Shown: piece by piece, positions 1 through 8,193 of the stretch
Layout of the letters: each line of letters starts with the position of its first letter
Numbering within the stretch: position 1 is the stretch's first letter
Notes under the pieces: model-generated
What the model saw: the letters and a program-made list of their open reading frames with translations, nothing else
What the model was told of the DNA's origin: nothing
The model's database searches: none
NCBI RefSeq assembly: GCF_022815905.2
Contig: NZ_CP119327.1
Coordinates: 372,001 to 436,000 of the forward strand
DNA length: 64,000 nucleotides
Source of the DNA: Staphylococcus sp. NRL 16/872
GTDB lineage: Bacteria; Bacillota; Bacilli; Staphylococcales; Staphylococcaceae
Direction of reading: 5' to 3'
Translations under genes and position numbers: made by a program

Positions 1-54
1 CAGTGAAATGTCAATATGACGTCTCACTGAGTGTATTTCATCTATTTAAATGAA

Positions 55-1416
55 TTAGAATAACATTTTATCGCTTCCAAATGTATCGTCTAATGCTTGT
101 TGTGCCAGTACATTGAGATAATGCCATGGACGATCATAATCAGGTTGGAAGAAGAAATCTTGAACCGCTAACTGTTCTAAAGTAAAACCAGCTGATATCG
201 CTACAGAGATTACATTGATAGCATCAGTTACATTTTCAGTAGACATCACTTGTCCACCTAAAATTTTATGGCTATCTTCATCGTAAATCACTTTCATGTG
301 AATAGTTGTATCGTCTTGTCTAAATTTAGGATGAATAAGTTCTTCGACATATTTTTGGCCTAGACTGCCGTCATAGCTATCTGCTTCAGAACCATGTACA
401 CCTGTTTGACCAAATTTATAATCAAATAATTGTAATCCAGATGTACCTGAAACGCGTGGCATTGTCATATCTTTGCCAGCCATATTTTTAGCTGCTACTA
501 CACCTTGTCGACGTGAATTAGTTGCTAGGGCAATATAGCGATCTTCTTCAATCGGTGCAAATGGAATAAGTGTTGCATCCCCACCTGCATATACGTCTTT
601 TGCAGAAGTTCGTTGTTGATGATCGATGTTAATAATACCTTTTTTGCCTAAATCAATTTTGCCATCTAGCCATTCAGTAGCAGGTGCTACACCAACTGCG
701 AATAAGACTGTATCTGCTTCGTATTCAGTTTTATCAGTTACAACTTTAGTAACATTGCTGTCGTTATCTCCTGAAAGTGATTGAACAGTTTCGCCACCTT
801 TAAAGTAAAGACCATGTTTTTCAGAATTTCCCTCTAGAATATCAGTGAATTCTTTATCAAGATAAGTGCTTAAAATTCTGTCAGCAATATCAACAATTGT
901 AGTTTCTATACCAGCTTTAGCAAAAGCTTCAGCAGCTTCAATGCCAATGTAGCCACCGCCTACTACCACAGCTTTTTTAGCTTGAGGCATGCGTTGTTTA
1001 ATTTTATCTGCCCACTCACGACCACGCATAAAGAAGACATTATTATATTTATCAATGCCTTCTACAGGTGGTGTGACAGGTTTACCACCTGGGCTTAGGA
1101 ATAATTTGTCATATGAAACTTCATTTGATTGGCCATTTTGTTCTACTGTAATCACTTTTTTATCAGTATCTAAATCAGTAACAGTGCTATTTGTGTGAAT
1201 ATTTACGCCTTGATCTTTATAAGATTTTTCGGAAGCATAGTGTAATGAATCAAGTGATGGCGCCACATCTTCTAAATAACTTTGAATACCACAAGATAAG
1301 AAAGAAGGTTTGTCTCCACTTTCGAATACTTCAATTTCAGCATTTGAATCTTCTTTTAAAAGTGTTTCAATTACTTCATATCCTGCATGTGAAGTACCAA
1401 CAACTACATATTTCAT
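55..1416 (-). CDS. FAD/NAD(P)-dependent disulfide oxidoreductase, NADH oxidase/CoA-disulfide reductase type
   Basis: This is a flavoprotein of the pyridine nucleotide-disulfide reductase family, 453 aa. An N-terminal FAD-binding Rossmann motif (GTSHAG, residues 7-12) is followed by SFLSCGI, which puts a single redox cysteine at residue 42. That is the position used by NADH oxidases, NADH peroxidases and CoA-disulfide reductases. A second nucleotide-binding motif (VVGGGYIG) lies near residue 155, and the C-terminal third is the usual dimerisation domain. The start at 1416 is chosen because AAGGAGG lies 9 bases upstream; the in-frame ATG at 1443 has no such site. Substrate choice (oxygen, peroxide or CoA disulfide) cannot be read from the sequence. 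It is likely cytoplasmic and involved in redox balance. Confidence 0.85.
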   Translation of the reverse strand: MKYVVVGTSHAGYEVIETLLKEDSNAEIEVFESGDKPSFLSCGIQSYLEDVAPSLDSLHYASEKSYKDQGVNIHTNSTVTDLDTDKKVITVEQNGQSNEVSYDKLFLSPGGKPVTPPVEGIDKYNNVFFMRGREWADKIKQRMPQAKKAVVVGGGYIGIEAAEAFAKAGIETTIVDIADRILSTYLDKEFTDILEGNSEKHGLYFKGGETVQSLSGDNDSNVTKVVTDKTEYEADTVLFAVGVAPATEWLDGKIDLGKKGIINIDHQQRTSAKDVYAGGDATLIPFAPIEEDRYIALATNSRRQGVVAAKNMAGKDMTMPRVSGTSGLQLFDYKFGQTGVHGSEADSYDGSLGQKYVEELIHPKFRQDDTTIHMKVIYDEDSHKILGGQVMSTENVTDAINVISVAISAGFTLEQLAVQDFFFQPDYDRPWHYLNVLAQQALDDTFGSDKMLF

Positions 1417-1567
1417 AATTCGATTCCTCCTTAAAGAATTCACGATCTAAGTTATGTGACTATGCGATGAATTCCATTTATACATTAAGAAGATACCCGT
1501 TACTATTTTGTCTATTCATTTGTAAGGGCTTTAGACTATACTTTTCAAAAAATCGTCATAAACTAAC

Positions 1568-1594
1568 GCCTTTCAACTCAAATTGTTGAAAGGC
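1568..1594. terminator. Hairpin between the LPXTG gene and the oxidoreductase promoter region
   Basis: A perfect 10-bp inverted repeat (gcctttcaac / gttgaaaggc) with a 7-base loop lies just downstream of the minus-strand surface-protein gene. The following T-tract on that strand is weak and begins about 20 bases later. Confidence 0.6.
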
Positions 1595-1606
1595 GCACTT
1601 TGTATA

Positions 1607-2233
1607 TTATGAAACTTTTTTATTTGTTCTATTTATCATTAAGGCGCTTCCTAATAAAAGGAATAAACCGCCGAATAATTGACTGGATTGTTCATGTGAT
1701 GCTTCACCCGTTTGAGGTAAAGATTTGTGTGAGTCATGTTGCTTTGATTTGTGTTTATTTACTTTTTTAGTGGAAGGGACTTCTGAAGAATCTACATTAC
1801 CTACATAGTACGTATTAAGTTCGCGTGCGCAATCTACTGAAGCGATTTTTGATTCTTCTTTATGTTGAGGTTCAATCTCAGCTGCTTTAGCTATACCGTG
1901 TTCAGCATGTGTTTCTCCATCTTGAAGTTTATTAAATTGACTGTATTTATCATTTTTATATTCTACTTCACCAGTTTTATAGACTTTGTAAACCCCGTTC
2001 CCAGCATTTAATTTATTTTGACTGATGATTTCAAAGTAATCGCCCTTATCTACTGCTTTTTTGAAGTTTTGTAAATCAGGGTTGCCTCCACTGTTTGACA
2101 TCGCCATTGTTGCAACTTGTTGAGCATTATCTTGCGTTACAAATTCTGTAGCAGATGCATGAGATGGATTTGTTACAGTTAATAAAACTGTACTTGTTAA
2201 AACAGTTGATACAATTAGAGAGACCTTCCTCAC
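1607..2233 (-). CDS. Small LPXTG cell-wall-anchored surface protein
   Basis: A 208-aa exported protein with a signal peptide (charged MRKVS, hydrophobic stretch to about residue 21, probable cleavage around AxA at 26-28). It has a full sortase A signal: LPQTG at 172-176, a hydrophobic segment at about 187-200 and a positive tail (NRTNKK). The middle (30-150) is polar and predicted soluble with one cysteine at 135. Residues 150-170 are a Lys/His/Ser-rich wall-spanning stretch. The start is GTG, with GGGG about 8 bases upstream. It should be covalently linked to peptidoglycan. I do not recognise the A-region, and it is much shorter than classical adhesins. A hairpin follows the gene. Confidence 0.8.
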   Translation of the reverse strand: MRKVSLIVSTVLTSTVLLTVTNPSHASATEFVTQDNAQQVATMAMSNSGGNPDLQNFKKAVDKGDYFEIISQNKLNAGNGVYKVYKTGEVEYKNDKYSQFNKLQDGETHAEHGIAKAAEIEPQHKEESKIASVDCARELNTYYVGNVDSSEVPSTKKVNKHKSKQHDSHKSLPQTGEASHEQSSQLFGGLFLLLGSALMINRTNKKVS

Positions 2234-2410
2234 AATGAAAACCCCATTTCATTTATTATCAATTACAACTTTAGTGTAGCACTGAAATAACAGTTGAATA
2301 GGGATTTAAAGTAAACATTATTGAATTTTTAATCTAAGTTAAAGAAAGCATAGTTTGTAAATATAAGTTAATGATAGTAAAGATTTTTTTAAGATTTTCA
2401 TGTCTAGGTT

Positions 2411-2836
2411 TTAAAATCTCTTTTTTGAAAAGTAAGAAATTGCAAAAGCCATTAACATTATAAAAATCAAGTGCGCCATCATCCATAAACCATATTCTCC
2501 CCAACTAAAATGGAAAAATGAGCGTTGAGCCATAACAATTAATAGGGGATATAATGCTGCAAAAACAATGAACAATAAGAAGTAACTGATTTTATAAAAC
2601 GGTTTAGAAATATGATAAATCGCAAAGAAAATAATATAAATGATAAAACCAATAAATACGTGAATCAACAATTCGAGAATTAATGGTGTTTTACTAGGAT
2701 CTACAAGAAAATCAATATTAATTAGCAATAATGTTAAATGAGTCGATTGTGCTAAGACATCCATAACTGTCATAGTCATTAGCAAAATAATACTGATGAA
2801 TAAAGCACTAAGTAAGTGGTAGGCGTAGCGTAGCAT
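2411..2836 (-). CDS. Four-helix integral membrane protein, function unknown
   Basis: A 141-aa, very hydrophobic protein with four likely transmembrane helices (about residues 7-28, 52-75, 80-102, 113-135) and a basic C-terminal end (SKKRF). GAAGGATG lies 8-9 bases before the ATG. It stands alone, between the surface-protein gene and the SAM riboswitch of the divergent lipoprotein gene. I recognise no family and assign no function. Confidence 0.6.
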   Translation of the reverse strand: MLRYAYHLLSALFISIILLMTMTVMDVLAQSTHLTLLLINIDFLVDPSKTPLILELLIHVFIGFIIYIIFFAIYHISKPFYKISYFLLFIVFAALYPLLIVMAQRSFFHFSWGEYGLWMMAHLIFIMLMAFAISYFSKKRF

Positions 2837-2982
2837 AATGAGTCATCCTTCGAATTCGTTTTGAATATTATTCCCTCCATGAAAGAAACTACACATCTAA
2901 AGAAATTAGAATATTCTAAAAATTATATTGCTTCTATCTATGTCTAGTGCTAATATAATATCAATTCAATAAAACATGAAAA

Positions 2983-3134
2983 CTCTTATCAAGAGTGGTG
3001 GAGGGATGTGCCCTATGAAACCCGGCAAACGTCATTCAATGACATAGTGCTAATTCACATAAAGTAGGACTTACTTTAAGAGATAAGAGAAAGTGTATCT
3101 GTACTTTCTCTTAGGCAATAGAAAGTATTTTTTT
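2983..3134 (+). promoter_or_regulatory. SAM (S-box) riboswitch with transcription terminator
   Basis: The conserved S-box core is present: ctcttatc...agag, GGTGGAGGGA, CCCTATGAAACCCGGCAA. P1 is ctcttatc (2983-2990) paired with gataagag (3082-3089). The expression platform can be traced. An antiterminator pairs 3084-3094 with 3103-3113 (11 bp) and overlaps the 3' strand of P1. The terminator pairs 3102-3109 with 3120-3127 (8 bp) and is followed by seven T. SAM binding should stabilise P1, free 3102-3109 and terminate transcription before the lipoprotein gene. Confidence 0.93.
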
Positions 3135-3200
3135 ATGTCTTATAAGTATTTAAGAGTTGGAGCGTAATTGAAGCATTCTTAAAGAGAGGTGTCGGTATTC

Positions 3201-4016
3201 TTGAAAAAATGGTTGAGTGTTATCAGTATTTTAGTATTAATTATAGTTTTAGCAGGTTGTGGCAAAGATAAAGAGGATAATAAAAAAATTACTGTTGCAG
3301 CATCACCTGCACCACATGGAGACGTCTTAAAAAAAGCTAAAGATCAATTAAAGAAAAAAGGTTATGATTTAGAAGTAAAAGAAGTGAATGATTATAAAGT
3401 GCCGAATAAACTATTGGATAAAGGCGACGTAGATGCTAACTTCTTCCAACATGTCCCTTATTTGAAAGCTGAAAAGAAAAGTCATGGTTATAAAATTGAA
3501 GAGTTAGGCAAAGTGTTTACAACACCAATGGGAGTGTACAGTAAAAAATATAAACATTTAAAAGATATTCCAGAAGGTTCTACTATTTATGTATCTAATA
3601 ATCCAGCAGAAGAAGGTCGATTTTTATCTTTCTTTGTTGATGAAGGATTAATTAAACTTAAAAAAGGCATCAAAATTGAAGATGCAAAATTTGAAGATAT
3701 TGCTGAAAATAAAAAGAACTTGAAATTTAATCATCAACAAGGGGCAGAATTTTTACCTAAAACATATAAAAATGGGGAAGGTGCAGCTGTCATAATGAAT
3801 TCAAACTATGCAATAGATAATGGTTTGAAACCTTCTAAAGATGCCATTGTAATAGAAGGTAAATCATCACCGTTTGCCAATATCATCGCCGTGCAAGAAG
3901 GTCATAAAAAGGACAAAAAGTTCCAAGAACTATTAAAAGTAATGCAATCTAAAGAAATTAAAGACTATATTAAAAAAGAATATGGTGATGATGTTATCCC
4001 ATACGAAAGTAATTAG
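3201..4016 (+). CDS. metQ: MetQ/NlpA-family substrate-binding lipoprotein (methionine ABC uptake)
   Basis: Extracytoplasmic binding lipoprotein of the NlpA family, 271 aa, with a signal peptide and lipobox LAGC (Cys20). The sequence after it (ITVAASPAPHGDVL) is the family signature. Such proteins deliver methionine to MetNI-type ABC importers, and the S-box riboswitch upstream agrees with a methionine-linked role. The start is taken as TTG 3201, because AGAGAGG sits 9 bases before it; the GTG at 3189 overlaps that ribosome site. No metN or metI is adjacent, so this binding protein is an orphan that must share a transporter encoded elsewhere. A terminator follows. Confidence 0.88.
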   Translation: MKKWLSVISILVLIIVLAGCGKDKEDNKKITVAASPAPHGDVLKKAKDQLKKKGYDLEVKEVNDYKVPNKLLDKGDVDANFFQHVPYLKAEKKSHGYKIEELGKVFTTPMGVYSKKYKHLKDIPEGSTIYVSNNPAEEGRFLSFFVDEGLIKLKKGIKIEDAKFEDIAENKKNLKFNHQQGAEFLPKTYKNGEGAAVIMNSNYAIDNGLKPSKDAIVIEGKSSPFANIIAVQEGHKKDKKFQELLKVMQSKEIKDYIKKEYGDDVIPYESN

Positions 4017-4130
4017 AAAGAAGTCGAAACAAAATACATGCCTCGTCTTCAATAAATATTTTGGCAGTAGCCAGTTGAATTGAAAATACGCTTATATTAA
4101 GCCCTTTTTTAATATTAATTATCTTTACCG

Positions 4131-4177
4131 GAGCAGGACGACGAAATTATTTTAATTTCTATCCTGCTTCTTTTTTA
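4131..4177 (+). terminator. Terminator after metQ
   Basis: gagcagga (4131-4138) pairs with tcctgctt (4162-4169). An inner stem gaaatta/taatttc lies at 4143-4159, and a run of six T follows. Confidence 0.85.
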
Positions 4178-4349
4178 TATTTACTAATGTTAAGTTTTTA
4201 TTATTTTAAATATTCAGAATATATTTACAAATCTGACTATTATTAGTAAGATATTGATTACTATCATTAAATAAAGTTTATTGCGAAGGCCAAAACTTTT
4301 CAGAAATAAAAAATATAAGGGAAGGCACGTTGTGGGAGGATGAGCAATC

Positions 4350-5687
4350 ATGAGTAAGGCAGAGGAACTAATTAAAGAAGACGGGCGATATTTTGCAGCA
4401 TCTGGGAGAATAAAATATTACCCATTAGCTATTGATCATGGATACGGAGCAACATTAGTGGACGTGGATGGGAAAGAATATATTGATTTGCTTTCGAGTG
4501 CAAGTTCTCAAAATGTGGGTCATGCACCAAAACGCGTCACTGATGCGATTAAGAAACAGGCAGAGAAATTTATTCATTATACTCCTGCTTATATGTACCA
4601 TGAACCAGCAGTGAAGTTATCTAAAAAGTTATGCGAGATTGCGCCAGGGGATTATGAAAAGCGTGTCACATTTGGGTTGAGTGGCTCGGATGCCAATGAT
4701 GGGATTATTAAATTTGCACGTGCCTATACCGGTCGTCCTTATATCATTAGTTTTACGAATGCGTATCATGGGTCAACGTTTGGTTCCCTCTCTATGTCGG
4801 CGATTAGTTTGAATATGCGTAAACACTATGGCCCATTGCTGAATGGCTTTTACCATATTCCTTTTCCAGATAAATATAGAGGGATGTATGAACGACCAGC
4901 TACGAATACGGTCGAAGAATATCTCGCACCGCTTAAAGAAATGTTTGCGAAATATGTGCCAGCTGAAGAAGTGGCGTGTATCGTGGTTGAAACCATTCAA
5001 GGTGACGGAGGCTTACTAGAACCGGTAGAAGGTTATTTTGAAGCACTTGAGGCTTTGTGTCACGAACATGGTATTTTACTTGCGGTAGACGACATCCAAC
5101 AGGGGCTTGGTCGTACGGGTACTTGGAGTTCGGTAGAGCATTTCAACTTTACGCCAGATTTAATTACGTTTGGCAAGTCACTAGCTGGGGGTTTACCGAT
5201 GTCAGCCATTGTTGGACGTAAAGAAATTATCGATAGTTTAGAAGCACCAGCACATCTGTTTACAACCGGTGCAAACCCAGTAAGTTGTGAAGCGGCTTTA
5301 GCTACGCTAGAGATGATTGAAGAAGATGAGTTATTAACTGCTAGTTCTGAAAAGGGATACCACGTACGTCAGCGCATGGATCAATGGGTAGAGAAATATC
5401 AATACGTAGGCGATGTACGAGGCATAGGTTTATCAATTGGTATTGATATTGTGTCAGATAAACAAACGAAGACGAGAGCCTCTAATGAAGCATTGAAGAT
5501 TTGCAATTACTGTTTTGATCATGGCGTCGTAATTATCGCAGTAGCAGGGAACGTCCTACGCTTCCAACCGCCATTAGTTATTACGTATGAACAACTTGAT
5601 CACGCTTTAGATGTTATAGAAGATGCACTACAAGCATTGGAAAAAGGACAACTAGATAACTATAGTATCGAAGGTCAAGGTTGGTAA
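4350..5687 (+). CDS. Class III pyridoxal-phosphate aminotransferase
   Basis: A 445-aa fold-type I, class III aminotransferase. The PLP lysine is in TFGKSLAGG (Lys276), and the cofactor-nitrogen aspartate is in VDDIQQGLGRTG (about 247). GSDAND (112-117) replaces the more usual GSEANE. The family includes 4-aminobutyrate, diaminobutyrate and ornithine transaminases; the sequence does not tell me which amine is used. GGGAGG lies about 10 bases before the ATG. A convergently oriented amino acid permease lies across a repeat. The same aminotransferase-permease-als neighbourhood is found in S. aureus, so the pair may handle one substrate, but this is inference. Confidence 0.85.
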   Translation: MSKAEELIKEDGRYFAASGRIKYYPLAIDHGYGATLVDVDGKEYIDLLSSASSQNVGHAPKRVTDAIKKQAEKFIHYTPAYMYHEPAVKLSKKLCEIAPGDYEKRVTFGLSGSDANDGIIKFARAYTGRPYIISFTNAYHGSTFGSLSMSAISLNMRKHYGPLLNGFYHIPFPDKYRGMYERPATNTVEEYLAPLKEMFAKYVPAEEVACIVVETIQGDGGLLEPVEGYFEALEALCHEHGILLAVDDIQQGLGRTGTWSSVEHFNFTPDLITFGKSLAGGLPMSAIVGRKEIIDSLEAPAHLFTTGANPVSCEAALATLEMIEEDELLTASSEKGYHVRQRMDQWVEKYQYVGDVRGIGLSIGIDIVSDKQTKTRASNEALKICNYCFDHGVVIIAVAGNVLRFQPPLVITYEQLDHALDVIEDALQALEKGQLDNYSIEGQGW

Positions 5688-5703
5688 GCCTGCCATTGAT
5701 ATT

Positions 5704-5738
5704 AAAAAGCCTATCTCGGAATTAGAGATAGGCTTTTT
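5704..5738. terminator. Bidirectional terminator after the aminotransferase
   Basis: A perfect 14-bp stem (5704-5717 with 5725-5738) whose ends are A5 and T5, so it can act on both strands. Confidence 0.9.
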
Positions 5739-5739
5739 C

Positions 5740-5918
5740 AGAATGTAGGCAACCCCTTTCACTCATCGTCACCTTATGCGTGCCTTAAAGCACCACTTCT
5801 TCTTTAGAAGTTAGTGGTACTTACACATGAGCTTTAGCTCAGGTGCTCCTTTATACAAGAAAAATGATCGTCGTTACGCATTTCATTTCCTCGATTGAGA
5901 AAGGTTTTCTATCAGTCT
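5740..5918. repeat. Palindromic intergenic repeat, family 1, copy A (long form)
   Basis: It shares with 15894-16014 the blocks cgtcaccttatgcgtgcctt, cgtcgttacgcat, cttcctcgattga and aaaggttttct-tcagtct, in the same order. The two ends are imperfect inverted repeats of each other (aaccccttt/aaaggtttt, and cagaa-tg/cagtct). The element fills the gap between two convergent genes with terminators. This copy carries about 60 extra bases in the middle. Confidence 0.75.
5787..5850. repeat. Nested double-palindrome insert inside repeat copy A
   Basis: Outer pair agcacc (5789-5794) / ggtgct (5842-5847). Inside it are one hairpin with accact/agtggt arms and a cttct-agaag core, and a second with gagct/agctc. 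Copy B has about 25 unrelated bases at this point. The layout of two subterminal hairpins resembles the ends of IS200/IS605-type elements, without a transposase. Confidence 0.5.
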
Positions 5919-5948
5919 TTATAATTTTAAATACTTTGTCGATAAATT

Positions 5949-5974
5949 AAAAGGTAGGCGAGATGCCTACCTTT
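5949..5974. terminator. Terminator after the amino acid permease
   Basis: aaaggtaggc (5950-5959) pairs with gcctaccttt (5965-5974) across a 5-base loop, with T-tracts on both strands. Confidence 0.9.
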
Positions 5975-5986
5975 TTAGAATAATAT

Positions 5987-7438
5987 TTAGTCTTTAGGTA
6001 CAACGTAATCTTTTTCGTCATTTTTCTTAGAGTGTCTTACACCATAGAATGTGTAAATAACAATACCCACAAGGAACCAAATTAAAGTATAAAGCTTAGC
6101 ATCAAAGCTTAAGCCCCAGAACACAAGTAAAACAAGAATAAATGTGATAACTGGTAATACTGGGAAACCTGGTACTTTAAACGCTGGTACTGGTAAATCT
6201 TTACCTTCACGTTTTCTTAAGCTATACATTGCAAGTGATACGAACATGAAAGCTACTAACGTACCCGCTGAAATTAATTGCGCTAAGAATGCGAATGGGA
6301 ACATTGAACCAATTAACACCCCAATAATTGTTAAAATTAATAGAGCTCTATTTGGTAAATGTTTGTGGTTTAATTTTGATAACCAAGATGGTAATAGTCC
6401 GTCACGTCCGAATGAGTAAAGTAAACGTGAACCAGCTAACATCATACCGATTAAGGCAGTAAACATACCAATGACTGAAATCGCTTGGATAACTGCTGCG
6501 ATAATACCATGTCCACTTTGACGTAATGCCCAACCTACAGGTTCAGCGTTACCTGCATATTTAGAATAATGGAACATACCTACTAATACTAATGCTACTG
6601 CTACGAATAATACAATCGCAACTGCTAAAGAACCTAAGATACCGCGAGGCATTGTTTTCTCAGGATTGATAGCTTCTGCAGAGTTTGCAGCGATTGAGTC
6701 AAAGCCGATATATGCTAAGAAAATCATTGATACCCCAGCATAAATACCTTGCCATCCACCAAAGTCACCGTTTTCAGTCACTTTATGTTCAGGAATAAAT
6801 GGTACATAGTTAGACGCTTGAATAGCTGTTAAACCTACTATAACGAATAAAATAATCGCAAATACTTTTAAAATAACTAAGACGTTTTCCACACGTGCCG
6901 CCTCAGTCACACCACGAGATAAAATAATAGCTGTGACGATGATCACGAGTGCCGCGATAATATCAATCACGCCTCCATCAGCACCAAAAGGATTGGACAA
7001 TGATTTAGGTAAGACAATACCTAATGGTGAAATAAGTCCACGCAAGTTTGCGGAAAAACCGGAAGCTACAAAGGCGACGGCAATGAAGTACTCGGCAAGA
7101 AGTGCCCATCCGGCTACCCATCCAGCGAACTCTCCAAATAATACGTTAATCCAAGAATATGCCGAACCAGCAAATGGCATAGTTGACGCCATTTCTGCAT
7201 ATGAAAAAGCTACTAAACCTGCCACAATTGCAGCTAATAAGAATGATAATGCTACTGCAGGACCTGCATGTTCAGCAGCTACAACTCCTGGTAATGTGAA
7301 AATAGCTGTTGATACAATTGTACCTACACCTAATGCAAGAAAATCTCGAGCACGTAAAGTACGTTTTAAGTGTCCATCTTTATTTTGATAGATAGTGGGA
7401 TCTTCTTTTCGGGTAAAATTTTTAAAAATACTGGCCAT
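5987..7438 (-). CDS. APC-superfamily amino acid permease (cationic amino acid transporter type)
   Basis: A 483-aa polytopic membrane protein with about 12-14 hydrophobic helices. The first helix carries the APC signature GVGTIVSTAIFTLPG, and the cytoplasmic loop has FDSIAANSAEAINPEKTMPRGI, typical of the CAT branch (YfnA/YhdG-like). It should import amino acids by proton symport. The N-terminal 30 residues are polar. GGAGG stands 9 bases before the ATG at 7438. The actual substrate is not readable. It is transcribed alone, ending in a strong terminator, and converges on the class III aminotransferase. Confidence 0.87.
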   Translation of the reverse strand: MASIFKNFTRKEDPTIYQNKDGHLKRTLRARDFLALGVGTIVSTAIFTLPGVVAAEHAGPAVALSFLLAAIVAGLVAFSYAEMASTMPFAGSAYSWINVLFGEFAGWVAGWALLAEYFIAVAFVASGFSANLRGLISPLGIVLPKSLSNPFGADGGVIDIIAALVIIVTAIILSRGVTEAARVENVLVILKVFAIILFVIVGLTAIQASNYVPFIPEHKVTENGDFGGWQGIYAGVSMIFLAYIGFDSIAANSAEAINPEKTMPRGILGSLAVAIVLFVAVALVLVGMFHYSKYAGNAEPVGWALRQSGHGIIAAVIQAISVIGMFTALIGMMLAGSRLLYSFGRDGLLPSWLSKLNHKHLPNRALLILTIIGVLIGSMFPFAFLAQLISAGTLVAFMFVSLAMYSLRKREGKDLPVPAFKVPGFPVLPVITFILVLLVFWGLSFDAKLYTLIWFLVGIVIYTFYGVRHSKKNDEKDYVVPKD

Positions 7439-8193
7439 GATGATGAACCTCCACTGAATATTTTGTTTTCTCTATTTAATAACTTGTTTGCTAATTAACA
7501 TTTATTATCATAGCACAAAAAAGTAATATTTTGTCTAAAATTTCAGAAAATTTAAAGTTTTCTTACTTTTGATGAAATGAAATAGCCTAACAAGAAAATT
7601 TTAAACGATAGACTTGATTATATCAGATATGAAAAAAATAAAAACAATGAAAAAGTATTAAAATACACTTTAAAGATAAAAGGTTAAATTAATATCTCTA
7701 ACCTCACTATAATAATTGTTGATAAGTCAAGCGATTGGACCTTTTAAAGTAGAAAAATGCACATTAATTGTTTAAAGTTAGTTGACCTATTCCAAAATGG
7801 AATAGTTTCTATCAAGAATATGTATTTTATTTATGTTTAGAAGCATACTATAATTAGACACGTAATGAAGTTACATCATATTCAAATGTTTCTATCCATG
7901 TGTTTTACAATCATTCCCCTAAAGGTTGTAATAAGCAATAGTCACTATGTAGAAGTGAATTGTTTACACAAGAATGACATATAAAATAGAAGACTCCCAT
8001 CTCACATTTGTATATGCTTATTTAACTGAGATTACAATGCAACATTGAAATAATGAAGTAACTTAACATATAAAGAAGCCGCAATAAACATGTGACTAAG
8101 TCTTTCCCTCTTTTTCCCTTAAAAAATAGACATGTGTATGTGGCTTCTTTTTTATATAAAACTAAAAGATTGTTTGAAAGGATATGAATGTAA
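7439..8193. promoter_or_regulatory. 750-base intergenic leader region of alsS with attenuator-like hairpin
   Basis: No gene is seen here. A TATAAT hexamer at 7849-7854 has only a poor -35 (TTTATT). GTGAATTGTTTACAC (7955-7969) is a weak dyad loosely like a Rex operator. An atctca/tgagat stem spans 7999-8032. The region ends in a strong terminator (8073-8153) that lies between any upstream promoter and alsS. Confidence 0.55.
8073..8153 (+). terminator. Terminator/attenuator 41 bases before the alsS start
   Basis: The outer 11-bp stem is 8073-8083 with 8139-8149 (one G-U). The inner 6-bp acatgt/acatgt stem is 8088-8093 with 8130-8135. A 36-base apical loop contains two UUUCCC-type runs, and T6 ends the structure at 8148-8153. 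Only about 22 bases separate it from the ribosome site of alsS, so no ordinary promoter fits between. Confidence 0.75.

Noticed and set aside
6933..7388. 151-codon plus-strand frame opposite the amino acid permease
   Set aside because: Antisense shadow of a conserved transporter gene; no ribosome site.
7955..7969. GTGAATTGTTTACAC as a Rex operator for alsS
   Set aside because: Only partly palindromic and differing from the known staphylococcal Rex consensus in the centre; kept only as a weak note in the leader entry.
8073..8153. T-box leader for alsS
   Set aside because: No T-box consensus or specifier-loop pattern was found; only the terminator-like hairpin is present.
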